From positions 62,001 through 126,000 of the forward strand of contig NZ_JBELZM010000007.1 of NCBI RefSeq assembly GCF_040273735.1: a DNA stretch of 64,000 nt, read 5' to 3'. Source of the DNA: Solibacillus sp040273735 (GTDB lineage Bacteria; Bacillota; Bacilli; Bacillales_A; Planococcaceae). Under the pieces are notes generated by a model. The model had not been told where the DNA came from. It did no database searches and worked only from the letters and a program-made list of their open reading frames with translations. The position numbers were made by a program, and so were the translations under genes. Positions 28,461 to 37,214 of this stretch are shown here, one piece after another. Each line of letters begins with the position of its first letter. Position 1 is the first letter of the stretch.

Positions 28461-29309
28461 ATGAAAATTTATACGGATAGTGGTTCTGACTTACCCAAAT
28501 CATTTTTTGATAAGGAAGAAGTACATCTTTTTCCGTTACGCGTATTAGTGAAAGGTGTTGAATATGATGACATTATTGGCATCACAACTGACCAGGTATA
28601 CGCGGCAATTGCTGAAGGTGAGCAACTTAAAACATCACAAGTTTCATTAGAAGTATTTATTAACGCTTTTGAAGAATTAGCAAAATCCGATGAAGAAGGA
28701 GTTTATATTGCCTTTTCATCAGAACTGTCTGGTACATGCCAAACAGCAATTTTGGCAAAAAATCAAGTATTGGAAAGCTATCCGAACTTGAAATTAGAAA
28801 TTATTGATACGAAATGTGCTTCTTATGGTCAAGGATTAGTAGTAAAAGAAGCCGTACGTTTAAATAACTTTGGTATTGAGTTTAATGAAGCCGTTGAAAA
28901 ACTAACATCAATGGCCGATTCAATGGAACATCTATTTACAGTTGGCGATTTAAACCACTTAGCAAAAGGCGGTCGTGTTTCAAAAGCGAGTGCATTTATG
29001 GGTGGATTACTTAATATTAAACCTATTTTAAATATGGATGATGGAAAGCTTGTACCAATTGAAAAAACACGCGGATTCAAAAAAGCGATTAATCGTATGA
29101 CTGATATTATGAAAGAGCGTGGAGGTGACTTCACGAATAAGATTGTTGGTATTTCTCATAGTAACGATGAGGAATTAATGCATGAAGTGAAAGTTGCTAT
29201 TGAAGAAAAGATTCAGCCTCAAGCAATTGAAACAACAACAATCGGTGCGGTAATCGGTGCACATGTCGGTCGAGGAACAATCGCTATTTTCTTTACAAAT
29301 GATAAATAA
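28461..29309 (+). CDS. DegV family fatty acid-binding protein
   Basis: A 282-residue protein with the DegV opening KIYTDSGSDLPKSFF, the TSQVSLEVF ligand-loop and the GGRVSKASAFMGGLLNIKPIL segment. DegV/FakB proteins bind a fatty acid and present it to the kinase FakA. The start at 28461 is placed by AAGGGGGATGTTT; an ATG two codons earlier lies inside the spacer. It is monocistronic with a terminator downstream. Confidence 0.93.
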   Translation: MKIYTDSGSDLPKSFFDKEEVHLFPLRVLVKGVEYDDIIGITTDQVYAAIAEGEQLKTSQVSLEVFINAFEELAKSDEEGVYIAFSSELSGTCQTAILAKNQVLESYPNLKLEIIDTKCASYGQGLVVKEAVRLNNFGIEFNEAVEKLTSMADSMEHLFTVGDLNHLAKGGRVSKASAFMGGLLNIKPILNMDDGKLVPIEKTRGFKKAINRMTDIMKERGGDFTNKIVGISHSNDEELMHEVKVAIEEKIQPQAIETTTIGAVIGAHVGRGTIAIFFTNDK

Positions 29310-29312
29310 AAT

Positions 29313-29346
29313 AAAGGCTGGCACATTTTTTGTGACAGCCTTTTTA
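29313..29346. terminator. Terminator after degV
   Basis: Stem AAAGGCTG-G-CAC / GTG-A-CAGCCTTT with a T-rich loop and following T run lies between convergent genes. Confidence 0.8.
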
Positions 29347-29349
29347 TTA

Positions 29350-29607
29350 TTACCAGAAAAAAATTGATGCTAGTGCAATACCTGTAATTGCACCTAATGC
29401 AATACCGTAGCCAAAACCTGGTGCTCCATATCCTCCACCAAATCCCCAGAAACCAATTCCATAACCCGCCCTATCAGGCATAATCCAAACCATACGATTG
29501 TCTACTTTTGTAATTCTTCCAACATGGACATTTCCTTTATTATCATTTATTCTGACACGTTTCCCTTGATGTTTGCAGCACAAATCATACGCCTCTTGGT
29601 GATTCAT
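29350..29607 (-). CDS. Glycine-rich small protein of unknown function
   Basis: An 85-residue protein. The first 45 residues (MNHQEAYDLCCKHQGKRV, then VGRITKVDNRMVWIM) look like a small beta-barrel of the Sm/ferredoxin-like type. A Gly/Phe/Tyr-rich stretch (GFWGFGGGYGAPGFGYG) and a hydrophobic C-terminus ALGAITGIALASIFFW follow. AAAGGAGGAGAACTT before the ATG supports translation. Similar short proteins are found in spore-forming bacilli, but I do not know a function. Confidence 0.65.
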   Translation of the reverse strand: MNHQEAYDLCCKHQGKRVRINDNKGNVHVGRITKVDNRMVWIMPDRAGYGIGFWGFGGGYGAPGFGYGIALGAITGIALASIFFW

Positions 29608-29707
29608 AAGTTCTCCTCCTTTCTGTAAGTTTTTCTACTATATGTTCAAGCTTTTTGCACATACATGCGCATCGTCTAGTTCATACACTAAGAAAAAGGA
29701 GAAAATT

Positions 29708-30460
29708 ATGCCCATTCTTGATACAAAATTATTGTTTGAAAAAACGGAACACCGTGAACTGGCAGCGTATCCAATCATCCAATCCATTTTCCCTCGATTT
29801 CCACCTGAGGCCGTTCAATTTGAACTTTTACAACAAGGTTTGCTTCAACATGAGGAACTTCGCTTAACATTGGATGTTTGGCAAATATCAAAAAGACTAT
29901 TAGAGGAATTAATACGTTTATGGGACGGACCTGATATACCTGTTGCCATTTTGCCGATAAAAAACGGATTTGTAAAGAATGGTGTTGCCTACCCTAATGG
30001 CATTTGTTTGTATGTATCCCCTCGCGTAACAATAAAAGAACTCCATGCGCTGTTTACCCATGAATATCATCATATTTGCAGGCGCCGGTATTTAATAGAA
30101 CCTCCTACATTACTTGATTCATTGCTTATGGAAGGGCTGGCCGAACATGCGGTGGAAAGCTTATATGGAGAGTATGCATTAAGTTCTTGGACAAAACGGT
30201 ATTCCTTGGAGGAGGTATTGAGCTATTGGGATACGCATTTCACCCAAGCATTGCATGTTCCAGGTTTACATGAACATCAAGCGTTTTTATTCGGGGACTC
30301 GGCATTAAATTTACCTCCTTGGATTGGGTATTGTACCGGGTATCGATTGGTTGAAGCTTTTTTACAAAAGAAAGGCCCTTATGATGTAAAACAACTGCTG
30401 GCGATGCCATCACTTTATTTATTAGAAGGTGCCGGATGGAAAAAGGGAGTAACCGAATAA
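29708..30460 (+). CDS. Predicted zinc protease of the YjaZ/DUF2268 family
   Basis: A 250-residue protein resembling B. subtilis YjaZ. It has WDGPDIPVAILPI, then the metal-binding HEYHHICRRRYL (HExxH), and LLDSLLMEGLAEHAVE, whose Glu may be the third ligand. The C-terminal half has GYCTGYRLVEAFL. The ATG at 29708 follows AAAAAGGAGAAAATT; the longer frame upstream has no such site. The 3' end is embedded in a terminator stem. No signal peptide is seen, so it probably acts in the cytosol; the substrate is unknown. Confidence 0.82.
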   Translation: MPILDTKLLFEKTEHRELAAYPIIQSIFPRFPPEAVQFELLQQGLLQHEELRLTLDVWQISKRLLEELIRLWDGPDIPVAILPIKNGFVKNGVAYPNGICLYVSPRVTIKELHALFTHEYHHICRRRYLIEPPTLLDSLLMEGLAEHAVESLYGEYALSSWTKRYSLEEVLSYWDTHFTQALHVPGLHEHQAFLFGDSALNLPPWIGYCTGYRLVEAFLQKKGPYDVKQLLAMPSLYLLEGAGWKKGVTE

Positions 30461-30480
30461 TTAGTTACGGTTACTCCCTT
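30445..30480. terminator. Bidirectional terminator overlapping the end of the YjaZ-like gene
   Basis: GGGAGTAACCG pairs perfectly with CGGTTACTCCC. The left arm lies inside the last codons of the plus-strand gene, and the next gene converges from the right. Confidence 0.85.
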
Positions 30481-30485
30481 ACATA

Positions 30486-31127
30486 TTATTTTTGAACGAC
30501 TGGCTCCGGATAATCAAAATCTTTCGTGTCTACTTCAACTGATTTAATCTTTTGATCTTCCAGCGGTTTATCACCTTTCCCGCGTTCAGCAGCAACAATT
30601 TCATCGACTGTTTCCATTCCTTCAGTTACCTTGCCGAATGCTGCATAGTCTCCATCCAAATGCGTTGCCTGCTCCGTCATTATAAAGAATTGAGAGCCTG
30701 CCGAATCCGGATCTTGTGAACGGGCCATCGAAATTACACCGCGCTCATGTGTTAATGTATTTTCAAATCCGTTTGATGTAAATTCTCCTTTAATTGCATA
30801 ATCAGGTCCGCCCATACCTGTACCATCCGGGTCTCCACCTTGTATCATGAAACCGGGAATAACACGGTGGAAAATTAGTCCATCATAAAAACCATCTTCC
30901 ACAAGTGAGATAAAATTGGCCACTGTATTAGGGGCTGTTTTTGGCTCTAGCTCAATAACGATCTTTTCATCATTTTCCATTGTAATCGTAACAATTGGAT
31001 TTTCCGTTACTTCCTCAGCATAATTTACAGTACTCCCCTGCTCTTCGTTTTCCGCCTTCTCCTTACCACATGCAGCTAAAATGACGATTAGCACTGTAAA
31101 TAAAATGATTTGATAAAACTTTTTCAC
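30486..31127 (-). CDS. Cyclophilin-type peptidyl-prolyl isomerase lipoprotein
   Basis: A 213-residue protein with a lipoprotein signal peptide (IILFTVLIVILAAC) and an Asn/Glu-rich linker. The cyclophilin domain contains FHRVIPGFMIQGGDP, GRSQDPDSAGSQFFI-like residues and DGDYAAFGKV. It would catalyse proline isomerisation in folding of exported proteins at the outer face of the membrane. It is monocistronic. Confidence 0.92.
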   Translation of the reverse strand: MKKFYQIILFTVLIVILAACGKEKAENEEQGSTVNYAEEVTENPIVTITMENDEKIVIELEPKTAPNTVANFISLVEDGFYDGLIFHRVIPGFMIQGGDPDGTGMGGPDYAIKGEFTSNGFENTLTHERGVISMARSQDPDSAGSQFFIMTEQATHLDGDYAAFGKVTEGMETVDEIVAAERGKGDKPLEDQKIKSVEVDTKDFDYPEPVVQK

Positions 31128-31212
31128 ACAAATTCATCTCCTTTTCCAACATAATTCCATCATACTACGGAAGTTTAAATAAGAGCATCAATTGGAAGCA
31201 GTGTTTTCAATA

Positions 31213-31252
31213 AAAAACACCTAATCATTGCAGATGCAACGTTTTAGGTGCT
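31213..31252 (-). terminator. Terminator after the zinc alcohol dehydrogenase
   Basis: On the minus strand CACCTAA pairs with TTAGGTG around an inner stem AACGTTG / CAATGAT, followed by TTTTTT. Its sequence is close to the hairpins at 50747 and 59610. Confidence 0.75.
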
Positions 31253-31293
31253 GTAATGAACGTTATTATTTGTTTTCCATAGGTAAGGAAATA

Positions 31294-32433
31294 CTATGGT
31301 TTTAAAATAAATTTAATACTTTGATCCTCATGATCATGGAATTTCTTATATGCTTCACTCGCCTCAGATAGTGGCACTTTATGGGTAATGATTTCTGTTG
31401 GATCAATCTTCCCTTCAGCAACCATTTCATAAAGCATTGGACTGTAATGAATCGCTGGTGCTTGTCCCGTTTTCACGGTTACATTACGCTCGAAAATATT
31501 GCCTAACGGGAACATATTGTATTTTGAACCATATACACCCGTCAGCTGGATTGTACCAAATTTCCGGACTGCCTTAATTCCAACATCAATGGCACTCAGT
31601 GTTCCGCCCTGAAGTTTCAGCTTTTGCTGTGCTTTTTCTACAAGAGACATTTTCCCGTCCATACCCACACAGTCAATAACTACATCAGCTCCTCCATGTG
31701 TAAGCTCATGAAGATGATTTCCTACATCGTCAAAATCATCAAAGTTAAATATTTCAACATTGTTTGTACGTTTCGCATGCTCTAAACGATAGTTTAAAGG
31801 ATCTACTACCATTACACGCTTCGCACCTTTCATCCACGCGAATTTCTGTACCATTAATCCTATTGGACCTGAACCTAGTACAATAACCGTATCGCCCTTT
31901 TTAACACCCGAATGTTCTACACTCCAATAGGCTGTCGGCAATACATCAGATATAAACAGTAATGCCTCATCTTCTAGTTCACAGTTGTCAGGTACTTTAA
32001 ATGGTATGAAGTTTCCGTACGGTACACGCAAATATTCAGCCTGTCCACCCGGGAAGTTACCGTAGCGCTCTGTATATCCAAAATATGCACCTGAATCAAT
32101 TGCCGGATTTTCGTTGGCATTGTCACATTGGCTTTCCAACTGATTTTGACAGTAGAAGCATTCGCCGCAAGCGACATTAAAAGGAATAACAACTCGATCC
32201 CCTTTTTTAACTTTCGTTACATCAGGTCCGACTTCTTCCACAATTCCCATTGGCTCATGTCCAATTACAAAATCCTCTCGTGCCGGAACAGCTCCACGAT
32301 AAATATGGAGATCTGACCCGCAAATAGCCGTTGAGGTAATACGAACAATAATGTCATCTGGCTTTTCAATTTTTGCATCCGGAACTTCTTTTACTTCTAC
32401 TTTTTTGGCACCTTGATACGTTACTGCTTTCAA
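31294..32433 (-). CDS. Zinc-dependent alcohol dehydrogenase, formaldehyde-dehydrogenase-like
   Basis: A 379-residue MDR enzyme. It has catalytic zinc residues in ICGSDLHIYRG and GHEPMGIVEEVG, the structural zinc cluster CGECFYCQNQLESQC, and the Rossmann motif VLGSGPIGLM. The arrangement and length are those of the glutathione-independent formaldehyde dehydrogenase-like group that B. subtilis AdhB belongs to. The substrate is not certain. It has its own terminator and a Shine-Dalgarno sequence CAGGAGGGGTC just before the ATG. Confidence 0.88.
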   Translation of the reverse strand: MKAVTYQGAKKVEVKEVPDAKIEKPDDIIVRITSTAICGSDLHIYRGAVPAREDFVIGHEPMGIVEEVGPDVTKVKKGDRVVIPFNVACGECFYCQNQLESQCDNANENPAIDSGAYFGYTERYGNFPGGQAEYLRVPYGNFIPFKVPDNCELEDEALLFISDVLPTAYWSVEHSGVKKGDTVIVLGSGPIGLMVQKFAWMKGAKRVMVVDPLNYRLEHAKRTNNVEIFNFDDFDDVGNHLHELTHGGADVVIDCVGMDGKMSLVEKAQQKLKLQGGTLSAIDVGIKAVRKFGTIQLTGVYGSKYNMFPLGNIFERNVTVKTGQAPAIHYSPMLYEMVAEGKIDPTEIITHKVPLSEASEAYKKFHDHEDQSIKFILKP

Positions 32434-32557
32434 AAAGACCCCTCCTGTTGGATAAAGTATTAGAATTAAACTTCGGTGAAGTCATTCTGTAAGTTCTATA
32501 CCCTCCATCAAAAAAAATATACATAAAATCAACCATTGCTTAGTCATGGACGGACAT

Positions 32558-32592
32558 AAAAAAACACTAACCCTCTATAGGATTAGTGCTTT
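32558..32592 (-). terminator. Terminator after bpsB
   Basis: On the minus strand AGCACTAATCC pairs with GGGTTAGTGTT, followed by a T run, directly behind the bpsB stop. Confidence 0.75.
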
Positions 32593-32595
32593 CTA

Positions 32596-33138
32596 TTATG
32601 GCTGTTTAATATTATTTCGTTCCAAATAAGCTATATAGTCTGTCCCTTCTTTTAGTGCTTTTTCCTCCATCGGAATGCGAATAGACAGGATAATGAAATT
32701 TAAAATGGTGAAACAAATAGCTGTAAAATATGCCTGAAACATAAGAGGCAATACAGCAATTTCCAAACATACAACTAAATAGTTTGGGTGACGGATAAAA
32801 GAATACGGTCCCTTCGCTACTACATTTGCTCCAGGTAAAATAATAATCTTCGTATTCCAGAAAGATCCTAATGAAACTAGACACCATACCCTTAACATCT
32901 GCAGCAATAAAAATAAAACCAGCCATATATAATGCGGTGTAAATTGTTCACTGAAAAATACTACTTCAATAAGAAGACTTACAAAAAAGCCCGTATGCAG
33001 TAATATCATGAATGGATAATGAGAAGCACCTACTTCATATGCTCCTTTAGCAAGCATTAATTTTTCATTTCTTTTTGCTACAACCAGCTCTACTAATCTT
33101 TGAATAATTACAAAAGCTAGTACAATATAAAAAATCAG
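32596..33138 (-). CDS. bpsB: Isoprenylcysteine methyltransferase-like alkylpyrone O-methyltransferase BpsB
   Basis: A membrane protein with the ICMT signature (GPYSFIRHPNYLVV). In B. subtilis BpsB methylates triketide pyrones made by the adjacent type III polyketide synthase. The first ATG in frame is at 33057, but that would remove the first membrane helix. Upstream the same frame encodes IFYIVLAFVIIQRLVELV and KRNEK, which match the known N-terminus. The only plausible initiator there is CTG at 33138, six bases after GGAGGG and one base after the bcsA stop. With this start the protein has 180 residues, the expected size. The start codon is inferred. Confidence 0.82.
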   Translation of the reverse strand: MIFYIVLAFVIIQRLVELVVAKRNEKLMLAKGAYEVGASHYPFMILLHTGFFVSLLIEVVFFSEQFTPHYIWLVLFLLLQMLRVWCLVSLGSFWNTKIIILPGANVVAKGPYSFIRHPNYLVVCLEIAVLPLMFQAYFTAICFTILNFIILSIRIPMEEKALKEGTDYIAYLERNNIKQP

Positions 33139-33139
33139 C

Positions 33140-34222
33140 TTACTCCCTCCATTCCAATAATACTACTTCTCCGCTAAAACCAGGCCCTAAAGCAACCAAT
33201 AATCCTAAAGTATCCGCTTTTTTTTCATTTAACATAAATTGTTCCAAAACATAAAGAACTGTCGGAGAAGACATATTTCCATTTTTTTGTAATATTTCAC
33301 GTGAAACATCTGTATGTTCCGTTGTTAAATTCAATGTTTCTTCATAAGCATGTAACACCTTTTTCCCACCTGGGTGTGCTACAAAATTCTCAATTTGCTC
33401 AGGTGAAACATCGTGCTTATTTAAAAATTCATGAATAAACGGCCCAAGCCATTTTGAAATAATGACGGGAATGCTCTTTGAAAACACAACATGCAAACCG
33501 CTATTCTTTACATCCCAGCCCATAACATCTTCAGAATCGGGCATCCATTTTGAGCCGCATCCCTTAATATACGGTATAGGTACATTTTGCTCTAGTTCAA
33601 CATCATCGCCGCATACAAGGGCACAAGCCGCTCCATCAGCAAATAATGAAGTACCTACAAGATTACTTTTAGAATAATCATCTTTTTGGAATGTAAGACT
33701 GCATAGTTCAACACAAACGACAAGAACCTTTGCGTTTGGGTGTGCTTTGCAATAGTCATGCGCCCTGCTAATACCTGCCGCTCCACCTGCACAGCCTAGC
33801 CCCCATATCGGGATTCTAACTAGTTCATTGGAAAAGGGAAGAATATTCATAACGCGGGCATCAATACTTGGCGTTGAAATGCCTGTACTGCTAATAAATA
33901 TAATAGCATCTATATCTTCGGTAGATAGATCCTGTTGTAAAAAGGAACGGTTTGTTAAACATTTTTTTATGACTTCAACACTATATTCGGTAGCCAATTT
34001 TATATAGAGTTCATTGCGTTCTTCAAATGTATGGTCTTCACGATACCAGTCAGGTGAAACACATAAATTCCTTGTCTTTATTTCACCATTCTCAAAAACT
34101 TTTAATAACCGTTCTAACTTTGGAATTTTATGTTGGAAAAGCTCTTTCGTCAATTGCTCAATGTTCGTCTGAGCTAATGTGAAAGGCGGTGTATGAGTAC
34201 TTACTGAAGCGATTTTTGGAAT
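33140..34222 (-). CDS. bcsA: Type III polyketide synthase BcsA (BpsA), alkylpyrone synthase
   Basis: A chalcone-synthase-like enzyme with the catalytic Cys in WGLGCAGGAAGISRAHDYC, His in VAHPGGKKVL and Asn in KNGNMSSPTVLYVL. It condenses fatty acyl-CoA with malonyl-CoA to alkylpyrones. The first conventional start (TTG at 34153) would cut off the beginning of the thiolase fold. In the same frame upstream one reads PKIASVSTHTPPFTLAQ, typical of the family. The open frame has no ATG, GTG or TTG, but ATT at 34222 lies eight bases after AAGGAG. With ATT the protein is 360 residues, close to B. subtilis BcsA. It is in an operon with bpsB. Confidence 0.88.
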   Translation of the reverse strand: MPKIASVSTHTPPFTLAQTNIEQLTKELFQHKIPKLERLLKVFENGEIKTRNLCVSPDWYREDHTFEERNELYIKLATEYSVEVIKKCLTNRSFLQQDLSTEDIDAIIFISSTGISTPSIDARVMNILPFSNELVRIPIWGLGCAGGAAGISRAHDYCKAHPNAKVLVVCVELCSLTFQKDDYSKSNLVGTSLFADGAACALVCGDDVELEQNVPIPYIKGCGSKWMPDSEDVMGWDVKNSGLHVVFSKSIPVIISKWLGPFIHEFLNKHDVSPEQIENFVAHPGGKKVLHAYEETLNLTTEHTDVSREILQKNGNMSSPTVLYVLEQFMLNEKKADTLGLLVALGPGFSGEVVLLEWRE

Positions 34223-34318
34223 AGTAATTTCTCCTTATATGAATTATTTTCTTACAATGTATTGATAAAATCATAAAAATATACAGAAATAGATGGAAAT
34301 TTTGAGGTCTTGTCCATG

Positions 34319-34357
34319 AATAATAGCACTATCCATTTACTGGACGGTGCTATTATC
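34319..34357. terminator. Terminator after the CotD-like gene
   Basis: AATAGCAC pairs with GTGCTATT (GATAATAGCACCGTCC on the minus strand), with a T-rich flank, between cotD and the bcsA promoter region. Confidence 0.7.
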
Positions 34358-34395
34358 TTCTTTATTAACTTCAGCCATCACGATTGAAGAACGGT

Positions 34396-34734
34396 TTACC
34401 AGCCTCTTCGTTTTGAACAACCACAGCCGCCATTCGGTCTAAACGGTGTTCCACACATCGTATTAGTTTCGAAGCACTCATTCACAACTGATTGTGTATG
34501 AGGGAAATAGTGTTGGTTGTTAATATAATGTTGGTTGACCGTCGTTAAATGTGATGGATGTACATGTGGCACCACCGTGTTTGATACATTTCTTTGAACA
34601 TATTGTCTCGTTGGCGAAATTTGCGGTGATGCATATTGAGCTGGTCCTGTTTGTGTTGGCAATTGCTGTGCATTATTGAAAAAAGATTGACCTCTTTCGT
34701 CATTAAATGAATTAAACCAGTTTCTATTAACCAA
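34396..34734 (-). CDS. Spore coat protein, CotD family
   Basis: A 112-residue protein whose central part reads VVPHVHPSHLTTVNQHY and HYFPHTQSVVN, which is the His-rich CotD core (compare IVPHIHP and HYFPHT in B. subtilis CotD). The N-terminus is rich in Gln, Ser and Asn, and the C-terminus has CGTPFRPNGGCGCSKRR. It should be an inner-coat protein made in the mother cell under sigma-K. The gene is single, and GGAGGA lies before the start. It indicates that the organism sporulates. Confidence 0.82.
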   Translation of the reverse strand: MVNRNWFNSFNDERGQSFFNNAQQLPTQTGPAQYASPQISPTRQYVQRNVSNTVVPHVHPSHLTTVNQHYINNQHYFPHTQSVVNECFETNTMCGTPFRPNGGCGCSKRRGW

Positions 34735-34897
34735 TTTTATCCTCCTTCCTTCATCTTGATGTATCTCTACTAATTTATGAAGGAAATTCGGAACAACCTA
34801 TTTACTTGCCTATTGTTATGAAACAAATTTTAAAGAATATGCAGCTATCTATAAAAATAGTGAAGTAAAGTCAGGAAAGTAATTGTCTAGTAAAAAC

Positions 34898-35641
34898 TTA
34901 TTGAATCTTTTGAGATAGTGGTGTGTAAAGTTTTTCCCATATTTCTTTTACACCTGCTGATGCATGTCCTTTTGCATAATGGATATGCTCATTTTCCGAT
35001 AATGCTAATATGGCGTCACATGCATTTCCAACTGCAATTGCAGGATAACCAAGATTGAAAAGACTGAGATCATTTTCGGAATCTCCTGCTACAACAACCT
35101 TCCCATCATAATGACACTTATTAAGTACATATTTCAGAGCAGCACCTTTATTAATATTTGCAGGCAGAATATCTACATCTCTTTCACTGCTGAAAATAAG
35201 ATCAACTGCTAAATTATGTTGCTTGATCGCTTGCTTAAGTATATGAACTTGCATTTCACTCGCAAAATAGGCCAATCGCCAAGGTGTATCTATTGGCTGT
35301 CTGGCAATGTCAATGGATTTTGCTATTGTTTTAACCTGTTCAAAGTCTTCCTGCCTAATGTTGCCTGCCCATTCCTGGTCAAGCTCATATGAGGGACCAA
35401 GGTAAATCGAAGCTCCAACATCACATATTAAAATATCCGGTTTCGGCAGTTGTTCGCGTTCGATTAAATCAATCGCGGACTGTCTATATCTTCCTGTAAT
35501 ATATATAAGAGATGTGTTTTCAAGTGCAAGTGTTTCCCATAATTCAGTATGTGGAACTTTATCACTAACAATTGTATTATCTAAATCTGTTGCTAAGACA
35601 CGAGGTTTAAGGTAAGGAAATGTAAGCATTTTTTCGTTCAT
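34898..35641 (-). CDS. HAD-IIB phosphatase, sucrose-phosphate phosphatase-like
   Basis: A 247-residue HAD hydrolase. Motif I is LATDLDNTIV, with a first Asp nucleophile and a second Asp two residues later. Motif II is IYITGR, and motifs III/IV appear in NKGAALKYVL and VVAGDSENDLSLF. This type dephosphorylates sucrose-6-phosphate or analogous sugar phosphates. It overlaps the upstream glycosyltransferase gene by up to 35 bases (23 if the second ATG is used). The tight coupling argues that it removes the phosphate from that enzyme's product. Confidence 0.82.
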   Translation of the reverse strand: MNEKMLTFPYLKPRVLATDLDNTIVSDKVPHTELWETLALENTSLIYITGRYRQSAIDLIEREQLPKPDILICDVGASIYLGPSYELDQEWAGNIRQEDFEQVKTIAKSIDIARQPIDTPWRLAYFASEMQVHILKQAIKQHNLAVDLIFSSERDVDILPANINKGAALKYVLNKCHYDGKVVVAGDSENDLSLFNLGYPAIAVGNACDAILALSENEHIHYAKGHASAGVKEIWEKLYTPLSQKIQ

Positions 35642-36827
35642 ACAGCTCCTTTACTTTGCGGGAAATAAGAGACCAGTTAAATTCTTTTATCGCATATTGT
35701 TTTGCATCACGACGCATTTTTAATAGTTTAGGCGAGCTCTTTAAGAAATACGCCATGCTATCGCTTAGTTTTTGCACGTTTGCTTTAGGTATATGAAGAC
35801 CTGTCACTCCGGATTTAACGACATCTTTTAGTCCACCTACATGTGTCGCAATTACAGGACAACCACAAGCCTGCGCTTCTGCAGCTACCATACCAAACGA
35901 TTCATAATGTGAAGGCATAATAGTTGCTAATGCACCTGAATAAAGGCTCTTTAACTGTTTTTCATTTTTGGGGCCAAGGAATAATACTCGATCTTCCATT
36001 CCTTTGATTGCTTCCTTTAGCGGCTCGCTTTTCGGGCAATAGTTCTTTACATCAACTGATTCCGGACATCCCCCTGCAATAAGCAGCTTCACGTTATCAG
36101 GGACTTCATGCATTTCCAGCATATATCTGAATCCTTTTAAAAGATCAAAAATCCCTTTTGATGTTTCTAAACGGCCGGCATAAAAATAGTACGGAAATGC
36201 AAACTGTTCCTCTTCTTCAGAAGACGCCAGATACAATGGGGAAACACCTACCGGCACAACGGATACAGCACTTTTTTTCTTTGTAAAAACTTCAATCTGC
36301 TGCTTCTCATTTGGAGTAGTAGCAATAACTACATCCGCTTGTTCCATAATCAGTTTTTCAAAGTGCTTACGCTTATTTTCTATAAATCCTGTACCTTGCT
36401 CTTTTGCAATTGCAAGGGAGTGATTTGTGTGGCACCAGTAAAATGAATATTCTTTCTGTAGATTATATGCGAGTACTCCTGATAACCAGTAATGTGTATG
36501 AACAACATCATAGCTGCTAATATCCAGGGCTTCTGTCATTTCTTCGTATAATCGTGGAAGTAAAGTAAACATCTGGCGCTTATCAACAAAGCCTTTTTGA
36601 CCACCTGCAAAGCGGTATACTTTACTACGCTCACCCAACTGTTCAACAGCCGGCTTTTGTTCATTACTCCAATGTGTAACAATATCAACGCTGTAACCAA
36701 GTCCGTCAAGCTGCAGGGCTAAATGTTTTACATAGTTGTTTTGTCCACCTGCTTGTTTACTTCCAAGTGGAATTAAAGGGTCGCCATGATCAGAAATAAA
36801 TAATATCTTTCTCAAATGAAATCTCAT
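35607..36827 (-). CDS. GT4 glycosyltransferase resembling sucrose-phosphate synthase
   Basis: A 406-residue retaining glycosyltransferase. It starts ILFISDHGDPLIPLGSKQAGGQNNYVK, cited here as DPLIPLGSKQAGGQN, the acceptor/phosphate loop characteristic of sucrose-phosphate and related synthases. The C-terminal donor-binding domain carries YAGRLETSKGI and the E-x7-E motif in ESFGMVAAEAQACG. A HAD phosphatase overlaps its end. The pair would make a phosphorylated disaccharide or glycoside and then dephosphorylate it, possibly as a compatible solute. Sucrose itself, mannosylfructose or another glucoside are all possible. Confidence 0.8.
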   Translation of the reverse strand: MRFHLRKILFISDHGDPLIPLGSKQAGGQNNYVKHLALQLDGLGYSVDIVTHWSNEQKPAVEQLGERSKVYRFAGGQKGFVDKRQMFTLLPRLYEEMTEALDISSYDVVHTHYWLSGVLAYNLQKEYSFYWCHTNHSLAIAKEQGTGFIENKRKHFEKLIMEQADVVIATTPNEKQQIEVFTKKKSAVSVVPVGVSPLYLASSEEEEQFAFPYYFYAGRLETSKGIFDLLKGFRYMLEMHEVPDNVKLLIAGGCPESVDVKNYCPKSEPLKEAIKGMEDRVLFLGPKNEKQLKSLYSGALATIMPSHYESFGMVAAEAQACGCPVIATHVGGLKDVVKSGVTGLHIPKANVQKLSDSMAYFLKSSPKLLKMRRDAKQYAIKEFNWSLISRKVKELYERKNAYISLP

Positions 36828-37214
36828 CCTTTCGTTCTTAAGCAGCGAATCATAGCTGTAAAACTTTACTGCTGTCTTGCTGATTTTTAATGAAATGATG
36901 GTAACCTTTCCATAAATTACTCTTCATTAACTAGGTAGAATTTATAACTTCTTAAGTTATCCTTTTATTCTTGATAGATTCAAACACCCTCAAACTACCT
37001 AGCAAGTAATAGAAGAAAGATTAAGGGCATTGAATTTTACGGTCTAATAAAAAATAATAATTTTTTAGCTCGATTGATACGTTCCCGTACTGGGCCTTAA
37101 TTAAACAAAATATTCAAAAAAGTAGTATAAATGAAACTTTCCTATTATACTAAATAATTAAAGATAGTAAATAGTGACTATATTTTATATTCATCTTAAG
37201 TCGGTACATCTTAT
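36828..37214. other. AT-rich intergenic region, no gene seen
   Basis: This region lies upstream of the sucrose-phosphate-synthase-like gene and downstream of ohr. It holds no open frame with a ribosome binding site and no convincing terminator. Promoter elements for the glycosyltransferase operon are expected but not clearly recognisable. Confidence 0.4.
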
